From NCBI GenBank assembly GCA_037962975.1, contig CM075669.1, positions 123,086,501-123,150,500 of the forward strand: 64,000 nt of DNA. The letters run 5' to 3'. Below are positions 47,314-59,548 of this stretch, piece after piece. Under the pieces are notes generated by a model, which was given only the letters and a program-made list of their open reading frames with translations, did no database searches and was not told the DNA's origin. The position numbers and the translations under genes were made by a program. Origin of the DNA: Clitoria ternatea. Its lineage: Eukaryota > Streptophyta > Magnoliopsida > Fabales > Fabaceae. The number at the start of each line of letters is the position of its first letter. The first letter of the stretch is position 1.

Positions 47314-48147
47314 TCAATCTAATTTATCTGAATCAAAGTCTTTCATAATTTCCTCTACTGTTTCTGCTTCATCTTTATTGAGCTCATCAACAACATTCCC
47401 TAAAAATTTCTCAAGAGTACTGGAATAATTCAACTTACACAATTTATTTTTAATGGTTTCTTTTTCTCCATCAATCCGAAAACAATGCTGCTTCTCTAAC
47501 GAATGCTTCATTGTTTCAAAAACATCAAAAGTCGCCTCATCTTTATGCACTCTTACGTTTAATTTCTTGTCATCAACATCAATGATTACCTTAGCAGTTT
47601 TCATAAAAGGTTTCCTTAGGATTAATGGTACTTTAAAATCTTCTTTGATATCTATCACTACAAAGTCCACTGGAAACACAAATTTATCAACTCGCACCAA
47701 AACATCCTTAGCTACCCCATAAGGAAACTTCATTGATCTATCTGATAGGTGCAAAGTCATACTTGTAGGTCTGACTTCCAAATCTCCAATCCTCTTTAGC
47801 ATAGACAATGGCATCAAATTCATGCTAGCTCCAAGATCTAGTAAAGCTTTTCTTACCGGTAAAGTACCAATGATAACCAGGATTGTAAAACTGCCAGGAT
47901 CTTTTGTCTTTAATGGTAACGTTTTTTGAATAATAACGTTACATCCAACTTCCAGCTCCATAATTTCTTCTAAAAATCTCCTTTTTGTCAATAACTTCTT
48001 TATGAATTTAGCATAAATAGGCATTTGCTCCATAGCTTCTACAAAAGGAATATTGATCTGCAATCTTTTGAAGATGTCCATAAATCTAGCAAACTGCCTT
48101 TCCTTATCCTGCTTGGAAGGATTCTTAGGATACAGAAGATTTTTCAA
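47314..48147 (-). CDS. Athila-type protease region, 277 residues in one frame
   Basis: Starts MKNLLYPKNPSKQDKERQFARF. It passes through INIPFVEAMEQMPIYAKF, KALLDLGASMNLMPLS (DLG in the protease active-site position) and LHLSDRSMKFPYGVAKDVLV, and ends in an acidic C-terminus. It is a retroviral-type aspartic protease domain with the upstream helical segment usual for Athila. It is the best-preserved gene piece of this element and the reference for the broken homologues at 5375-5995 and 55680-56021. Confidence 0.8.
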   Translation of the reverse strand: MKNLLYPKNPSKQDKERQFARFMDIFKRLQINIPFVEAMEQMPIYAKFIKKLLTKRRFLEEIMELEVGCNVIIQKTLPLKTKDPGSFTILVIIGTLPVRKALLDLGASMNLMPLSMLKRIGDLEVRPTSMTLHLSDRSMKFPYGVAKDVLVRVDKFVFPVDFVVIDIKEDFKVPLILRKPFMKTAKVIIDVDDKKLNVRVHKDEATFDVFETMKHSLEKQHCFRIDGEKETIKNKLCKLNYSSTLEKFLGNVVDELNKDEAETVEEIMKDFDSDKLD

Positions 48148-48399
48148 CTATGGAATCTGACTCTTATTTTTTTCTGCTTTTCACTCTCTTTTTATTTTCC
48201 TTTTTCTTTATTCATATTCTCTCTATTTACACACTCTTTTATTTTGATCTTCCTCACTCACATATTCTTTTTTTTGTCCCTTTTCTCTTAACACTTCTTC
48301 TTCAAACTTTTCATTCTCACCAATTTCTTTACCTATTACTTTACCTCTCCTGGTGGTAATTGACTTGCAATGCTCCTTAGGATTCGGATGGGTATTAGC

Positions 48400-49841
48400 T
48401 GAAAATGAACCTCCCTATTGATTTGACAGCTGTTGTGCCAATTGTCCAACCTGAGTTTCTATATTTCTGATTGATGCTTCAGTGATTTTCTGGTTGGTTA
48501 GTGAAGCTTACATAAATTTTTCTAGAGCCTCCTCCAATTTGGAAGTTTTCTCATGCAAAGAAGGATAGTGTTGCTGATATGGCTATTGTTTATTCAAAGG
48601 TCTTTCCTCCTGTCTCCATCCTTGATTTGAATTATGATTATTGTTCCTACAACCCTGTGAAAAATTATTAGGATAATTACCAGAATTAAAATTACCTTAT
48701 TTCTCGGTGTTGTTCATATAATGAACAGATTCCTCTTCCTGATCTCCTTGATATGAGAACTGTCTATTTGCATGATTACCTCCACAAAAATCACATTTCA
48801 TCTATTGCTGATATGTCATAGTAGGTGTCACAGTCGAATGAATTACATGTAATTATTGTGGTAGCTTTGCCATTTGTTGAGTCAATGCTTCTATCTATTG
48901 GGTTAAAATCTTATTCTGAGCTAATATTGCATCAGTGGTGTTCAAGTCCAACATACCTCTTCTAGTCACTTGCTGCCTATCATGTTGAGCTTGGTGATAT
49001 ATAGAAGATAAAGCATCAATAATTCTTGTTGCTTGTTCTACATCTACACTCATCATTGTGCCTTAAGCAGAAACATCCAGAATCATTTTAGTATCTTCTC
49101 TCAAACTGGAATAAAAATATTCAACTGTGCTATATCTTCAAACCCATGATTTGGACATTTTCTTAGCAATGATTTAAATTTTTCCCAGGCTTGACAAAAT
49201 GGTTCATTAGAGCCTTGCTTGAAAGTAGAGATATCAGATTTTGCTTTAATGAAACGAGAGGGTGAAAAACATCTTTGAAGAAATTTCTCCTCCATTGTGC
49301 TCCAATTATGCAAAATCTGATTAGGATGGGATTGTAACCATTCTTTGGCTTTTCCTGCTAAAGAGAAAGGGAATAATCTCAAGTATGCTGATTCAATATC
49401 ATCCTGTCCAAAGCCCATAGTTCCTACCAACTCATAAAATATTGCAAGATGAGTGTACGGATCCTTATTCATCGTTCCAGTGAATTGGTGTGTACTATTA
49501 AGACTTAAAAATATTGGCTTCATCTCTAAGGTCCTCGTAATGGTTGGTATTACAATGCAAGAAAAATGCCTTGGGCCTTGCTGTGTAGCATAATCCCCAA
49601 GTGTTCTTCTAGGTGAAGGAGGAGGGTTGTTTTTGTTATTGTTGTTTGCCATATCTTCTTTTGATTTTGTTGCACTATCAAGAATATGTATGGAAGAAGA
49701 TTCACCAATGTGCGATCGTTGCTTCTGCTTATTTTTGCCTTTGACTTTTCTCAATGTTCTAGTGATTTTAGGGTCAAGCTCACATTGATCTTTGGGTCCT
49801 TGACTTCTTAAGTGGATGAAGCAAAAGCTCACTGCAAACAA
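48400..49841 (-). pseudogene. Athila-type gag
   Basis: The open part (49841-49101, 246 codons) carries ELDPKITRTLRKVKGK, RRTLGDYATQQGPRHF, FTGTMNKDPYTHLAIFYELV, AYLRLFPFSLAGKAKEWL and FIKAKSDISTFKQGSNEPF. Beyond a frame change near 49101 come a degenerate zinc knuckle (CDFCGGNHAN with the final Cys replaced by Phe, near 48790) and a Gln/Asn-rich stretch down to about 48500. The true start is uncertain; a Met at 49841 is used. A plausible acceptor TTTGCAG lies just upstream (about 49836). Confidence 0.82.
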
Positions 49842-49942
49842 ATATTAGCACACAATAGAACAGGAAACTAATAAAGATAACTATACATAAATATACTATT
49901 CATAATGCCTTGGTAACTTAGAATCAAAACTAAACTGCACGT

Positions 49943-49958
49943 ATCCCCGGCAACGACA
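49943..49958 (-). other. primer-binding site, tRNA-Asp type
   Basis: Minus strand TGTCGTTGCCGGGGAT, one or two changes from TGGCGCCGTTGCCGGGGAT, about 10 bases from the LTR edge at 49969. Confidence 0.82.
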
Positions 49959-49968
49959 TCAAAAACTT

Positions 49969-51677
49969 TGTTATAAGTTTTGATATGGTCAAACCTTTTT
50001 ATGGCAAGTTCGACTGTCAAGTTGTAGTAAATATTAAAAACAGAGTTTCGTTCCTCTGGGATACGATGTTTAATAGTTATTCGTCATTACCTTAGCAGAA
50101 TTAAACAAAAAGTTCACAAATATATTGAAATATAAAGAAATAAACATCATTTAAGTACGACAAAACAAGCAATAAAAATATGAACTATCAAATGATAAAG
50201 GCTGGGATTGGATTTCATCAGTCTTGCCCGTCAATACGTTGCATACATTTATATAAACGGATCCTGAACTATCGCTTTTTATGTCACAATCTTAAATCAT
50301 TTGCATCGATCCCTCGACTATGAAATCTATAAGAAGATTCTCAAAAATGTTGATTCCTCAATCACATTAAGAATATTCCAGCATTAGACGCAATTGCTTC
50401 GATGTTCGTTACATTGAATAGTATTCCTAATATTCGCGCAATGAGCATTCCATTTAGATCCATTTTCGTAAGCTATTTTCCAATAATCAAATGGAAACTA
50501 AGATCGAGAAACTATTTTCGAATAGCATCAAGCATTAAGCATAAAATGAAAAGCCAAAAATGATAGAATAAAGATACCAAATGTATAAATGTAGAACAAG
50601 CATATGTCGGGGTTCGATCAACTACATTTAATTCCAATAGAGAAGTTAGCTACACATCGTAGCCATTACAATCAAGGAAAAAGATAAAGAAGAGGAAAAA
50701 GATGAGTTCTCCCAAAAGCTCTCCGTTCCAAGAGGTACAAAATTAAAACTGTCCCAGCCCTGCCTTGAATATGACTATGTTTTCTTTATATATTAAGTAT
50801 CTTGCTTAAGCAAGAAATAGCTCTCTTAAGTGAGATAGCTTTCTTAAGCATGAAAGACTCTTTTCTGTTCTAGATTTTTTGCCAGCTCGCTTGGGGGAAT
50901 AAGTCACCCAGGCGAGTAAAATTCCCATGTTCATTGTTATTGCTTTCGCTTGAGCCTAGTGATTCGCTCAGGCGAATAAGTTTTGGATTTGGATCTGGAT
51001 GACTCTCGCATGGGTGACTTAAGTCTCTCTCAAGTGAGTTCGTCATACTCTATTCCTGGACCATTCTTGTTTAGGTTGTATCCTTTTAGCTTGAGCGAAG
51101 TCTTCCTATTTAGATTCTAGATAATTTTCGCTTGAGCGGTTTGAGACTTCGCTCAAGCGAGTTCGTCAACCTCAGCTACTAGACATTTTTCACTCAGGTT
51201 TAATTCCCTTCGCTCAAGCGATGACTTCTTATTTGCTCTCTGGATCTTTTTGGCTTGAGCGGTTTGAGACTCGCTCAAGCGAGTTCTTCATTAATGCTTA
51301 TTGTAAGACATTCACTCAGGCAAATTGTGATTCGTTCAAGCAAGATTTTCCTCTGTTAGCTTCTGCTTGAAAATTCTTTACTCGTTCAAGCAAAGTGTAA
51401 TCTCGCTTAAGCGAAGTGTAATCTCGCTTAAGGGAGTTACCCAAAACTTGCAATTTTTCTTCATTTCAAATTGAGGAATGGCTTGGAATACTTTTTCCTT
51501 TTTATCTTTTTCACCTATCATTTATACAAAAATAGGGACTTAGTTACATCAAACATATCAAAATATCTCCTTCTCAATTTCTATCTATTTCATCCATAAA
51601 ACTTTCCATGTAATACAATATCTAACAAAATTATACTCAAATATCATCAAAATATCTATACATTTGAGCACTTATTA
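49969..51677 (-). repeat. 5' LTR of the Calypso/Athila-like element
   Basis: Starts TGTTATAAG beside the primer site. It ends ..CTTATTA, one substitution from CTTATCA of the 3' LTR, at the target duplication GTAAG. The same ~61-bp unit array lies at about 51000-51290. Confidence 0.92.
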
Positions 51678-51682
51678 GTAAG

Positions 51683-52980
51683 TGACATCCTTTACCGAAC
51701 ATAAGTCTACAAGAATACATTCCAATAAAAGGTTTATATGCAATCTTATATGCCTATAATACATCATCTAAGCTTATTGATCAATCTTTCCTTAAGCTAA
51801 CGACCACCTTTTCTAAATCCTCTTTGTTTCTCTATTGGAGATTTCAACCTACCTATTTGTTTATGGATGGTACGGTGTAACTATTTTATGCTCACCATAC
51901 TTAGTTAAGAGGCTTTCAAACTGCTTATTTATAAATTGTGTGCCTCCATCGTAAATGATTGCTCTAGGGGTTCCAAAATAGGTAAAAATGTTTTTCTTTA
52001 GGAAACTTCAAACACTTTGAGCATCATTAGTGGGCAATGTGTAACTAATAGGATGTATTCATTATTGAATGGTTTAGGGAAAGGTCCCATGAAATCAATG
52101 CCCCAAACATCAAGCAATTTACATACTAAAATTCTATTTAGAGGCATATCTTGTCGCCTTAAGATATTGCCGTACCTTTGACACCTATCACATGATTTAT
52201 TAAAATTATAAGCATCCTTAAATAACGTTGGCCAATAAAACCGTATTGTAAAATTGTTTGGGTTGTCTTATTAGCACCAAAGTTACCACCTACTTCTCTA
52301 GAATGAGAATTTTCCAAGATGGTATAGGCTTTTTCTTCTAGTACACATCTCCTAATCATTCTATCTCTATATATTCTAAACATATAAGGTTAACATCTTC
52401 TTCTTATCTTTGATCTCTATATCAAACTCTTAAAGTAGAAAAATCTATCTTATCAACCTTAGCTTAGCATCTTGCTTTGCAAAGAAATATCTAATAGTGG
52501 AATGGTTAGTGTAAACAACTTTAGACTTAAGAAGATATGAACGAAACTTATAAAAAACAAATACTATAACTGACAGTTCCTTCTATATTGTGGTGCAGTT
52601 CCTCTAGTTCTCACCCAGGATCTTTTTAGCGTAATAGATTACCTAAAAAGTCATATCTTTCCTTTTCCCATGTGATGCTCTTATAGTTACATCACTATCA
52701 TCAAACATTAGTTCAAATAGGAGAGACCAATAAGGAGCAACCACACTAGGTGTGGTTACCAACCTCTCCTTTAGAGTAACATATACTTTTAAGCATTCAT
52801 TAATAAAATAAAAAACATATCCTTCATGAGTAGTTTATAAAGAGGTTTTGAAATTTTAGAAAAATCTTTTATAAAGCTTCTATAAAATCTAGCATTTCTT
52901 GAGAAACTCCTAACATCTTTAACAAATTTAAGAAGGGAAACTTTTTTAGAATAATGGTAAACATTTTAGCCATCTTAATT
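51683..52980 (-). pseudogene. integrase and RNase H of the older Athila-like element (host of the 15-kb insertion)
   Basis: Minus-strand pieces: a degenerate RNase H start near 52700 (ELMFDDSD), VVYTNHSTIRYF near 52490, an integrase zinc finger (HSREVGGNFGANKTTQTIL, RCQRYG; 52383-52159), then GIDFMGPFPKPF near 52070. Decayed catalytic-core sequence continues to 51683 and on into 36713-36345. Stops and shifts are frequent. RT homology fades at about 52980, where an LTR-like segment begins. Confidence 0.75.
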
Positions 52981-53944
52981 AACATCTTCACTTGCATCTC
53001 AATCCAAGGAAAGCATTAGCATTAGAAAATTCCAATCAATTGACATCTTCAATCGTATCTCAATTGCATATTTACATTTATCCAAGCTTTGCCTCAGAAT
53101 CCATTCCTTTCAACCTAGAGGATTTAGCTACTCGTGTGGGAAATGAAAAGATAAACAATAATAGAGGATGAACTCATGATAAGAGAAAAGAGAGAAATGT
53201 TTGGTATTTTAAGTGGAATATAACATTATGATTGCTAGTGTGTATTTTTACAAGCAATAGGCCTATATATAGGCAACTAATAATTAAATATAAGGGAACT
53301 TAAATTACAAACGTGCTAATAATCGCATAACTAAAAATTAAAAAATTAGGTGAGAAATCAAGCATCGTAATGCTCATACAAGCGTACCAACATGCACTCA
53401 ACTTAAACATTCATGAAAAGATAGGTGTGGTCATGCCCAAGGTGGGTGTACTAATGTCCATTCATAGAGAAGAGGGGAATTAAACTTTGAAGCCAATGTG
53501 GTAATGCTCATATAGGGTGTACCAATGCATAAATTGGAGAGAATCAAGTCTGGATCAAGTACCTCAACATGGTGACGCTCCCTGGTGGTATGCTGACGTG
53601 TAACTTAATGGGTGATTTCATGCATTATGGGCATGCTACCGCAAGTGATAGGCGTGGTTATGCCCATTGATGGAGGCTTACTTAGCTTCATTCTTTTCTT
53701 GGCATGGTTACATCCCATTTGGGTGTGCCAATACCTTGGTTCCTCTTCCTTCTTGCTTGTTAAGTTACCTTGCATCATATTAACAAAAGTTTATTAATTA
53801 TTTCATAATTAACTATAATTAACCCTAATTTATAATTAACTTAGGTTTTCATAATCTTTATAATTTCTTAATACAAAATATTATTTTAAACATAATTAAA
53901 TCATAATTAAAATGGGAAATTAGGTCAATAATTAAGCCTCTTTG
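52981..53944 (-). repeat. Athila-type LTR-like fragment
   Basis: It lies between two copies of RNase H/RT homology. It shares layout with the LTR at 58279 ('cctagaggatttagctac' versus 'cctagggatttaagtacg') and has a TATATATA at 53262-53269. The U3-like part (53350-53660) has repeated TAATGCTCATA / GTACCAATGC motifs, with ATGC cores 21-22 bp apart. Termini are not recognisable. A 61-residue frame at 53612 is incidental. Confidence 0.5.
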
Positions 53945-56300
53945 AGACCTATTAGTTCTCATCCAGGATCTTCCTAGTGTAATATATTACCTAGAAAGTT
54001 GACTCTTTCTTTTTTCCTAAGTGTTTCTCCTCTAGTTACATCATCACCATCACATTTTAGTTCAAATGGGTGAACCCAATAAGGAGCAACCACAATAGGT
54101 ATGCCTTTAAGCATTCATTATAAAGTAAAAAAACACATCCTTCACGAGTAGTTCACAAAGTGGTTTTGAAATTTTAGAAAAGTCTTTTATAAAACTTGTA
54201 TAAAATCTGGCATGTCCTAGGAAATTCCTAACATATTTGACACATTTAGGAAGGGGAATTTTGTAATTACCCATATCCTCATAGGATCAACTTCTATACC
54301 ATTTACCGAAATTTTACAGCCTAAGAAAATGCTCTAATTTACCATGGATTGACTCTTTTCTTTAAGCACCAAATTTGTTTCCTTGCACCTTAATGGTACT
54401 TTTCCAAGATTTATGAGGAAATTATCAAAAAATTTTTGATATATTGAAAAATCATCGATAAAAACTTCCATACAGTTTTCTAATAATTAAAAAAAAAGCC
54501 ATCATACATATTTGAAAACTCATAGGTGGGTTACATAAACAAAATGACATCCTCTTGTAAGAAAATATGTCAAAGAGGCATGTGAAAATGGTTTTTTCTT
54601 GACCCCTTAGAGTTACCAGTATTTGCATATAACCAATATCTCTATCTTGACAACAATCATACTCATGACCAGAAAGTCTTTTTAATATTTGATTTATGAA
54701 AGGAAGAAGAAAATGATCTTTCCTAATGGCTTTATTTAATTTCTTGTAGTCCATACATACACGTCACTTAGTCACCTTCCTAATGACAATTATTTATTTT
54801 TGTTCATTTTTCATCATGGTTATACCTTCCTTTTTAGGTACTACCCAAACTAAGTTAACCCAAGGACTATTAGATGTAGGATAAATAATACCTGTGTCAA
54901 GGAGTTTGATAACTTATTTCTTCACTTCCTCTTTTAATGATAGGTTTCATCTCCTTTGTAGTTGAACCTTTGACATGTATTCTTCCTCCATATATATTTT
55001 ATGGATGAAATTCAAGAGACTAATACCCTTAATATCATGAATGCTCCACTTAAATGCTTCCTTGTGCTCTCCGAGTAGCTTGAGTAATTTCTCCTCCATT
55101 TTGTGTCAAGTAAGAAAAAATAATAATAGGTAGAAAATCAAAAGTTTTAGGAAATTCTTCAGATTTGTCAGAGGAGGTTTAAGCTTTAATTTAGGGGATT
55201 CCTCAATGGAAGACTTAGGCTTAATAACTTTTCTCAAGCCTTCAATCTCTACTTCCTCCTTAATATCTTGGGAAAGTCCAATCTCGAGTTATTTAACCAC
55301 TTCTTGCACCTCGAATGAGTGATATAAGCTATCTCCTCTAATCTCCAATACCTTTTTTAACGGATCTTGTAAACATACATCCTACACATAATGTGAATCA
55401 AAAGGATAGAGAAAGTTTATTTTAGATATGAGGAACCAACTCACCCTTGAGGATGGTATTTCCTTGAGTTAGAAACTTTAAGAATAATTTCTTCCTCATT
55501 TAACCTCAAAGTGAACTCTCCTTAGCGGACATCTATTAAAGTTCTTCCCATTACTAAAAATGGTCTTATAAGAGGGATATCAATGTTTTCCTTTATATCT
55601 AACACAACAAGATTAGCAAGAAATATCAACTTGTCTACTTTAACTAGAACATATTCTATAATGCCTTAGGATATGTAAGTCACCTATCTATTAATTGTAA
55701 AGGTATAATGGTTGGCCTAGGCTCTTGTATTCCTAATCTAATGAGCATAAGTTGTGGCATTAGGTTTACACTAGCACCTAAGTTATAAAGAGCCTTAAAA
55801 TAAAAATCTCCTATAGTATAAGGTATAGTTGAACTTCTTGGGTCTTCTAAATTAGTAGGAAGCCTTTTAGAAACTATCACAAAGTATTCTTCACTAAGCA
55901 TTATTTTTTCAAACTCGACTAGTCTCTTTTTAATGTTCACAATGTTATTTAATAATTTAGCATAAGTTGGAATTTGAGCAATGACTTCTATAAAAGGAAT
56001 GTTCACTTTTATTTGCTTCAAGATTTTTAAAAATTTTATATTATGGATTATCTTAAATTCTCTTAGAATTTTTTATAGGAAAGGAAGTGTTTTGTTAAAA
56101 GGGTCTATGTGTACCTTTCATAAAAGATCATCTTTACAACCATATCTAATTCTTCTACTAATAGGTTCATAAATTATAAGAGGGTTAAAGATTACCTCTT
56201 TTTCTTCCTCATAGAGACCAATATCCAATACTTCAACTTGAAGGCACCAAGGAAAATTAAGGCTTTCAAGGACACAACATCATGGACTTTGGTGGCTAGA
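53945..56300 (-). pseudogene. second decayed Athila-like pol: RNase H start, RT, protease
   Basis: RT piece 54754-54452 (MDYKKLNKAIRKDHF..., the usual IDYRKLN..ATRKDHFPLPF block, then EKTIFTCLF). The catalytic box region near 54460 is degenerate. RNase H start near 54060 repeats the homology already seen at 52700. The protease piece 56021-55680 has INIPFIEV-like VNIPFIEVIAQIPTYAK and YNLGASVNLMPQLM; the active-site Asp is replaced by Asn (NLG). No long frame survives. No gag is recognised to its right. Confidence 0.75.
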
Positions 56301-57640
56301 ACTAGTGTCGTTAAGCTCAATTAGGAATGTTTTTATAACAATAAAGGAAGAACAAGATCCAAAGATTTAACATATATGGAAAGAGAAAAAAGTCAGTTAA
56401 CAAGTGTGACCATCTCCATTCATTTTTGAAATCCCAAACACAAGGAAAACAACACTAACTTCAAAATCCAAAACAGCTACAGTGATTTGTGTAGTAAAAA
56501 AAATATAATCATGCATGGGAAAAGGAGTAATATAAGTTAGTAGGATATTGATATACATGCCAGACTACCATATCATGCACTTAATCATGCATATTTTCCC
56601 AACTCTAAGGCACTATAAACTAGATATTTTCAAGGACTACATTGAAATGAGAAATAAATAATTAAAACAAAAAATGACAAACTTCAAGTTATGTAAATGT
56701 TAACTCAATTGGAACAGATGAATATATGGAAAGCCATTCCCTGGATTGGGAAAGTTTGCTACTTAAGTAGTATTTGATGCAAAAAGATGACAACTTATCC
56801 AGAGAAAACAAAATTTGAATAACGTAGAAGCTGTCCAGAGTAAACAGAATTTAAATCGTGTAGAAATTGAATCTAAAAGTTTTGATCACACCAAATGGCC
56901 TAGTAACCATTCTAAGAGCGGAAATAAAGATTCTACTAAAAAGTAATCACTCGATAGGGTATTATAAAGACAAGAGATTAGAGAATTCCAAGAATACTAG
57001 AATTGGGTCATAAAATGTACTTCTTTGAAAATGGTAACATGGATAAATTTTGTTGACAATCTAGAGCACTTTAGAGATAGGTGAGTGATAAATCACCTCA
57101 TGGTGGACAACATTTTCATCTAGGAATAGAAAAGATGAATTATCACAAGATAGTTTCCCTAGTCTCTACATTTTAATTAATTAAGACACCTGTTTAATTT
57201 CTTAATATCAAAATTAGAATTTATGCTTCATCCAACTAAGAAGTCGTTTAGACATGCATGTATCAAATATGCTTTTTACAAAACAGTGAGTTAGGCATTT
57301 AATTGAACAACTTAGAAGTGTTAACATGAAAGGATAGGCATCAATAAGAATTTGATCAATTACTTGATGTAAATCTATAATAAGATGAGATGATACAATT
57401 ATAGGGTTATTTTGTTGTTTCCTAATTATCTAAAGTAACATATCTAAAAAAAACCAAAATGTGAAAGAAAAAAAACTAATGTAGGAAGCATACCTATTTT
57501 GATCATGAGAAACACACAGGCGCGGAACCAATTTTGGTCGCGGTATAAACCAGCCTTATCGTGGCTAAGAGAAAAATACATAAACCATCCCCTGGTAGGA
57601 ACTTTCTTACTCGACTCCTGATCTGCGATTGATACCAATC
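56301..57640. other. AT-rich stretch without recognisable features
   Basis: Expected gag of the neighbouring Athila-like element was sought on the minus strand and not found. A 64-residue frame at 57444-57638 lacks any family feature. Probably decayed transposon sequence. Confidence 0.5.
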
Positions 57641-57649
57641 CATATGATA

Positions 57650-58180
57650 TCGGTTAGGGACGATGTTGTCTTGTGTATGACATATCTTGTGAGTAACTCA
57701 TGATACTAGATTCCCACGCATAGATCCTCTATGATAAATCTCCCTGACTAGAGTCGGGTAGAACATGCGGGATGCGCTAAGGGCATACCAGTCACATGCC
57801 TATAGTGGGTTTTAGAAATGTCTATAATTGTGTTAACTTTATTTGTATTTTATGAATTCCATAATACCGACACATGCCACATAGGGTGTACTCACCACCC
57901 AAGTGTATAAATACCACATATTTACTCCTTATTAAGGTACGTTCACCAACCATGATTAAGCTCTGATATTGATTTATTCAGTATTGACTCGAGCGTTAGA
58001 GTGTCTTTGTAGGTTACACCATATTTCTCCTTGCAACACGAGATATCGATGTGTTAGCTAGATGAAATCACGACAAGACTCTTAGATCCGTATTAGACTT
58101 AGAAAGTTCATATCGGATCCCCACTGAACCAGTATAAGACATAGAGAAAGATATACCGGTATCTCGTGTTGCCTAGTGGG
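57650..58180 (+). repeat. Tat/Ogre-like LTR remnant
   Basis: Contains 'actcgagcgttagagtgtct' (57986-58005) followed by 'ttgtaggttac', closely resembling the GAGCGTCGGAGTG..TTTGCAGGT signature of Ogre/Tat LTRs on the plus strand. A TATAAATA lies about 80 bases upstream (57905-57912). Ends are not defined; a degenerate tRNA-Arg-like primer site may follow near 58170. It includes a 15-bp inverted repeat (58033-58047 with 58158-58172). Confidence 0.5.
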
Positions 58181-58278
58181 ACCCGTTAAAGATATTTCCA
58201 CTACCGCATTCATAACATAGACACTAATGGAAATCCTCAACCTTAAAGGGCCAAGTTTAAGACATTACACCTAGAACT

Positions 58279-59548
58279 TGATACGAAATCATCAAATGAT
58301 GAAATTCTTCTGGCAAGTGCACAATCGTTAAAAAGTAGTAATTAATATCGTTCTCATGGGGATTATGTTAAGTATCATAAAGCAGGGAAATCACTATCTG
58401 AACCTCACCAAGAAAGTAATGTTGTTTTTAGGTTTTTCTAAATTTTATTGTGTTTTTATGGCTTTCTAACAGTTATGTCACAATTAAGTAATAGGAAAAT
58501 ATATTCTAACAATATATTAGAATTGATCTCAGCATACAACTTTACTTAAATTCATATAACAATAACATTAGAATCAATCAGAGCAAAATTCAATTTCACA
58601 GATGAATAATTCCTAACTCTTTAAGTAATTATCACTAATTCAACATAAAATAATCCTAATCCTTTAGGTATCAGTTCATACTAAATCTAATTGTGAAATT
58701 CAAGGGAACCCTAGTTATTCACCTAGCTTGAAGTAACCAGGTTAACAAGTGTAAACCTAAAGCTCTCATCATGATTCCTCTCTAATGATTGCTTCTGGAT
58801 GAGCCTTGGGTTTCCCAATCAAGAAGTTTAATCCAACACTTGTTGTATTCAAAACTTACTTTAATTGAATCTTCTACTTCAATTACTTGAATCTCAAATT
58901 CATTGTAATTTTGATCAATCCCTATCCTAGGGATTTAAGTACGCATGGAAGATAGAGAAGTGGAATATAAAGAATAAAGGTGTAGAAGATGAGATAATTT
59001 GGAGAGAGAAAAATATTAAAGAAGAATGAGAATATGAAAATGAGTTAGTTCAATATTAGCTTGGTTACAACTTGCTTCTAATTTAAGTTATCTTATATGT
59101 ATATATACTAGTTTTAACTAACTACCTACCTAAATAATTACAATAATGCCATTAATAAATATGTACATGTACACATAAATAAGTTCACTTAAGTTACTAG
59201 AGGTACAAAGTGCCAAGTGATTTGAAAATGTATAAGTCATAGGCTTGGAACTTCAGTGCATGAGCATATAGACGTGTGCATGGGCGTGGGCGCACGTTGG
59301 ATATGTAAGCATGGTCTAGAGAATCGGCATTTGAACGCTAGGTTGTGGCGCATGAATATTTAGTCCTTGTATTTGCAGGTCTGGTTGGACATCTCTTAGG
59401 CCTGTGTACATGAATATTGGGCATAGCCATGCCCAACTATTGGAAGTATGTTAGTGTATGGTGTATGTGATGGCATAAGTGTGGCGTACTAACGCATAAT
59501 CTCTAGACGGCACTGGTGGTGTCACTTGGGTCCAGCATAGGCATACAT
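58279..59548 (-). repeat. Athila-type LTR, owner uncertain
   Basis: The left part ('ctggcaagtgcacaatcg', 'cgttctcatggggat') corresponds to the start of the other Athila LTRs (e.g. 36740-36800). Centre: 'ttatatgtatatatac' TATA region near 59092-59107. The right part has GCATGGGCGTGGGC-type repeated motifs (59265-59500). It is cut at 59548 by the SIRE-like LTR. No tRNA-Asp primer site is visible on its left, so it could be a solo LTR. Confidence 0.6.

Larger units (their letters stand above)
36714..51677 (-). mobile_element. complete Calypso/Athila-like Ty3/gypsy element with ORF2
   Basis: LTRs at 49969-51677 (5') and 36714-38419 (3'); perfect target duplication GTAAG at 36709-36713 and 51678-51682. 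The tRNA-Asp primer site is at 49943-49958 and the polypurine tract at 38420-38430. Order on the minus strand is gag, protease, RT, RNase H, integrase, a non-coding stretch with motif array, ORF2 (env-position protein), 3' LTR. An extra ORF behind integrase is known in Athila4 and soybean Calypso. Without the solo LTR in ORF2 the element is about 13.7 kb. The LTRs differ visibly more (several percent by eye) than those of the Tekay element, so it is older. Genes carry stops, frameshifts and an integrase deletion. Confidence 0.92.

Noticed and set aside
56301..57640. Gag of the second decayed Athila-like element
   Set aside because: No conserved gag block such as the LRLFPFSL motif could be found in any minus-strand frame.
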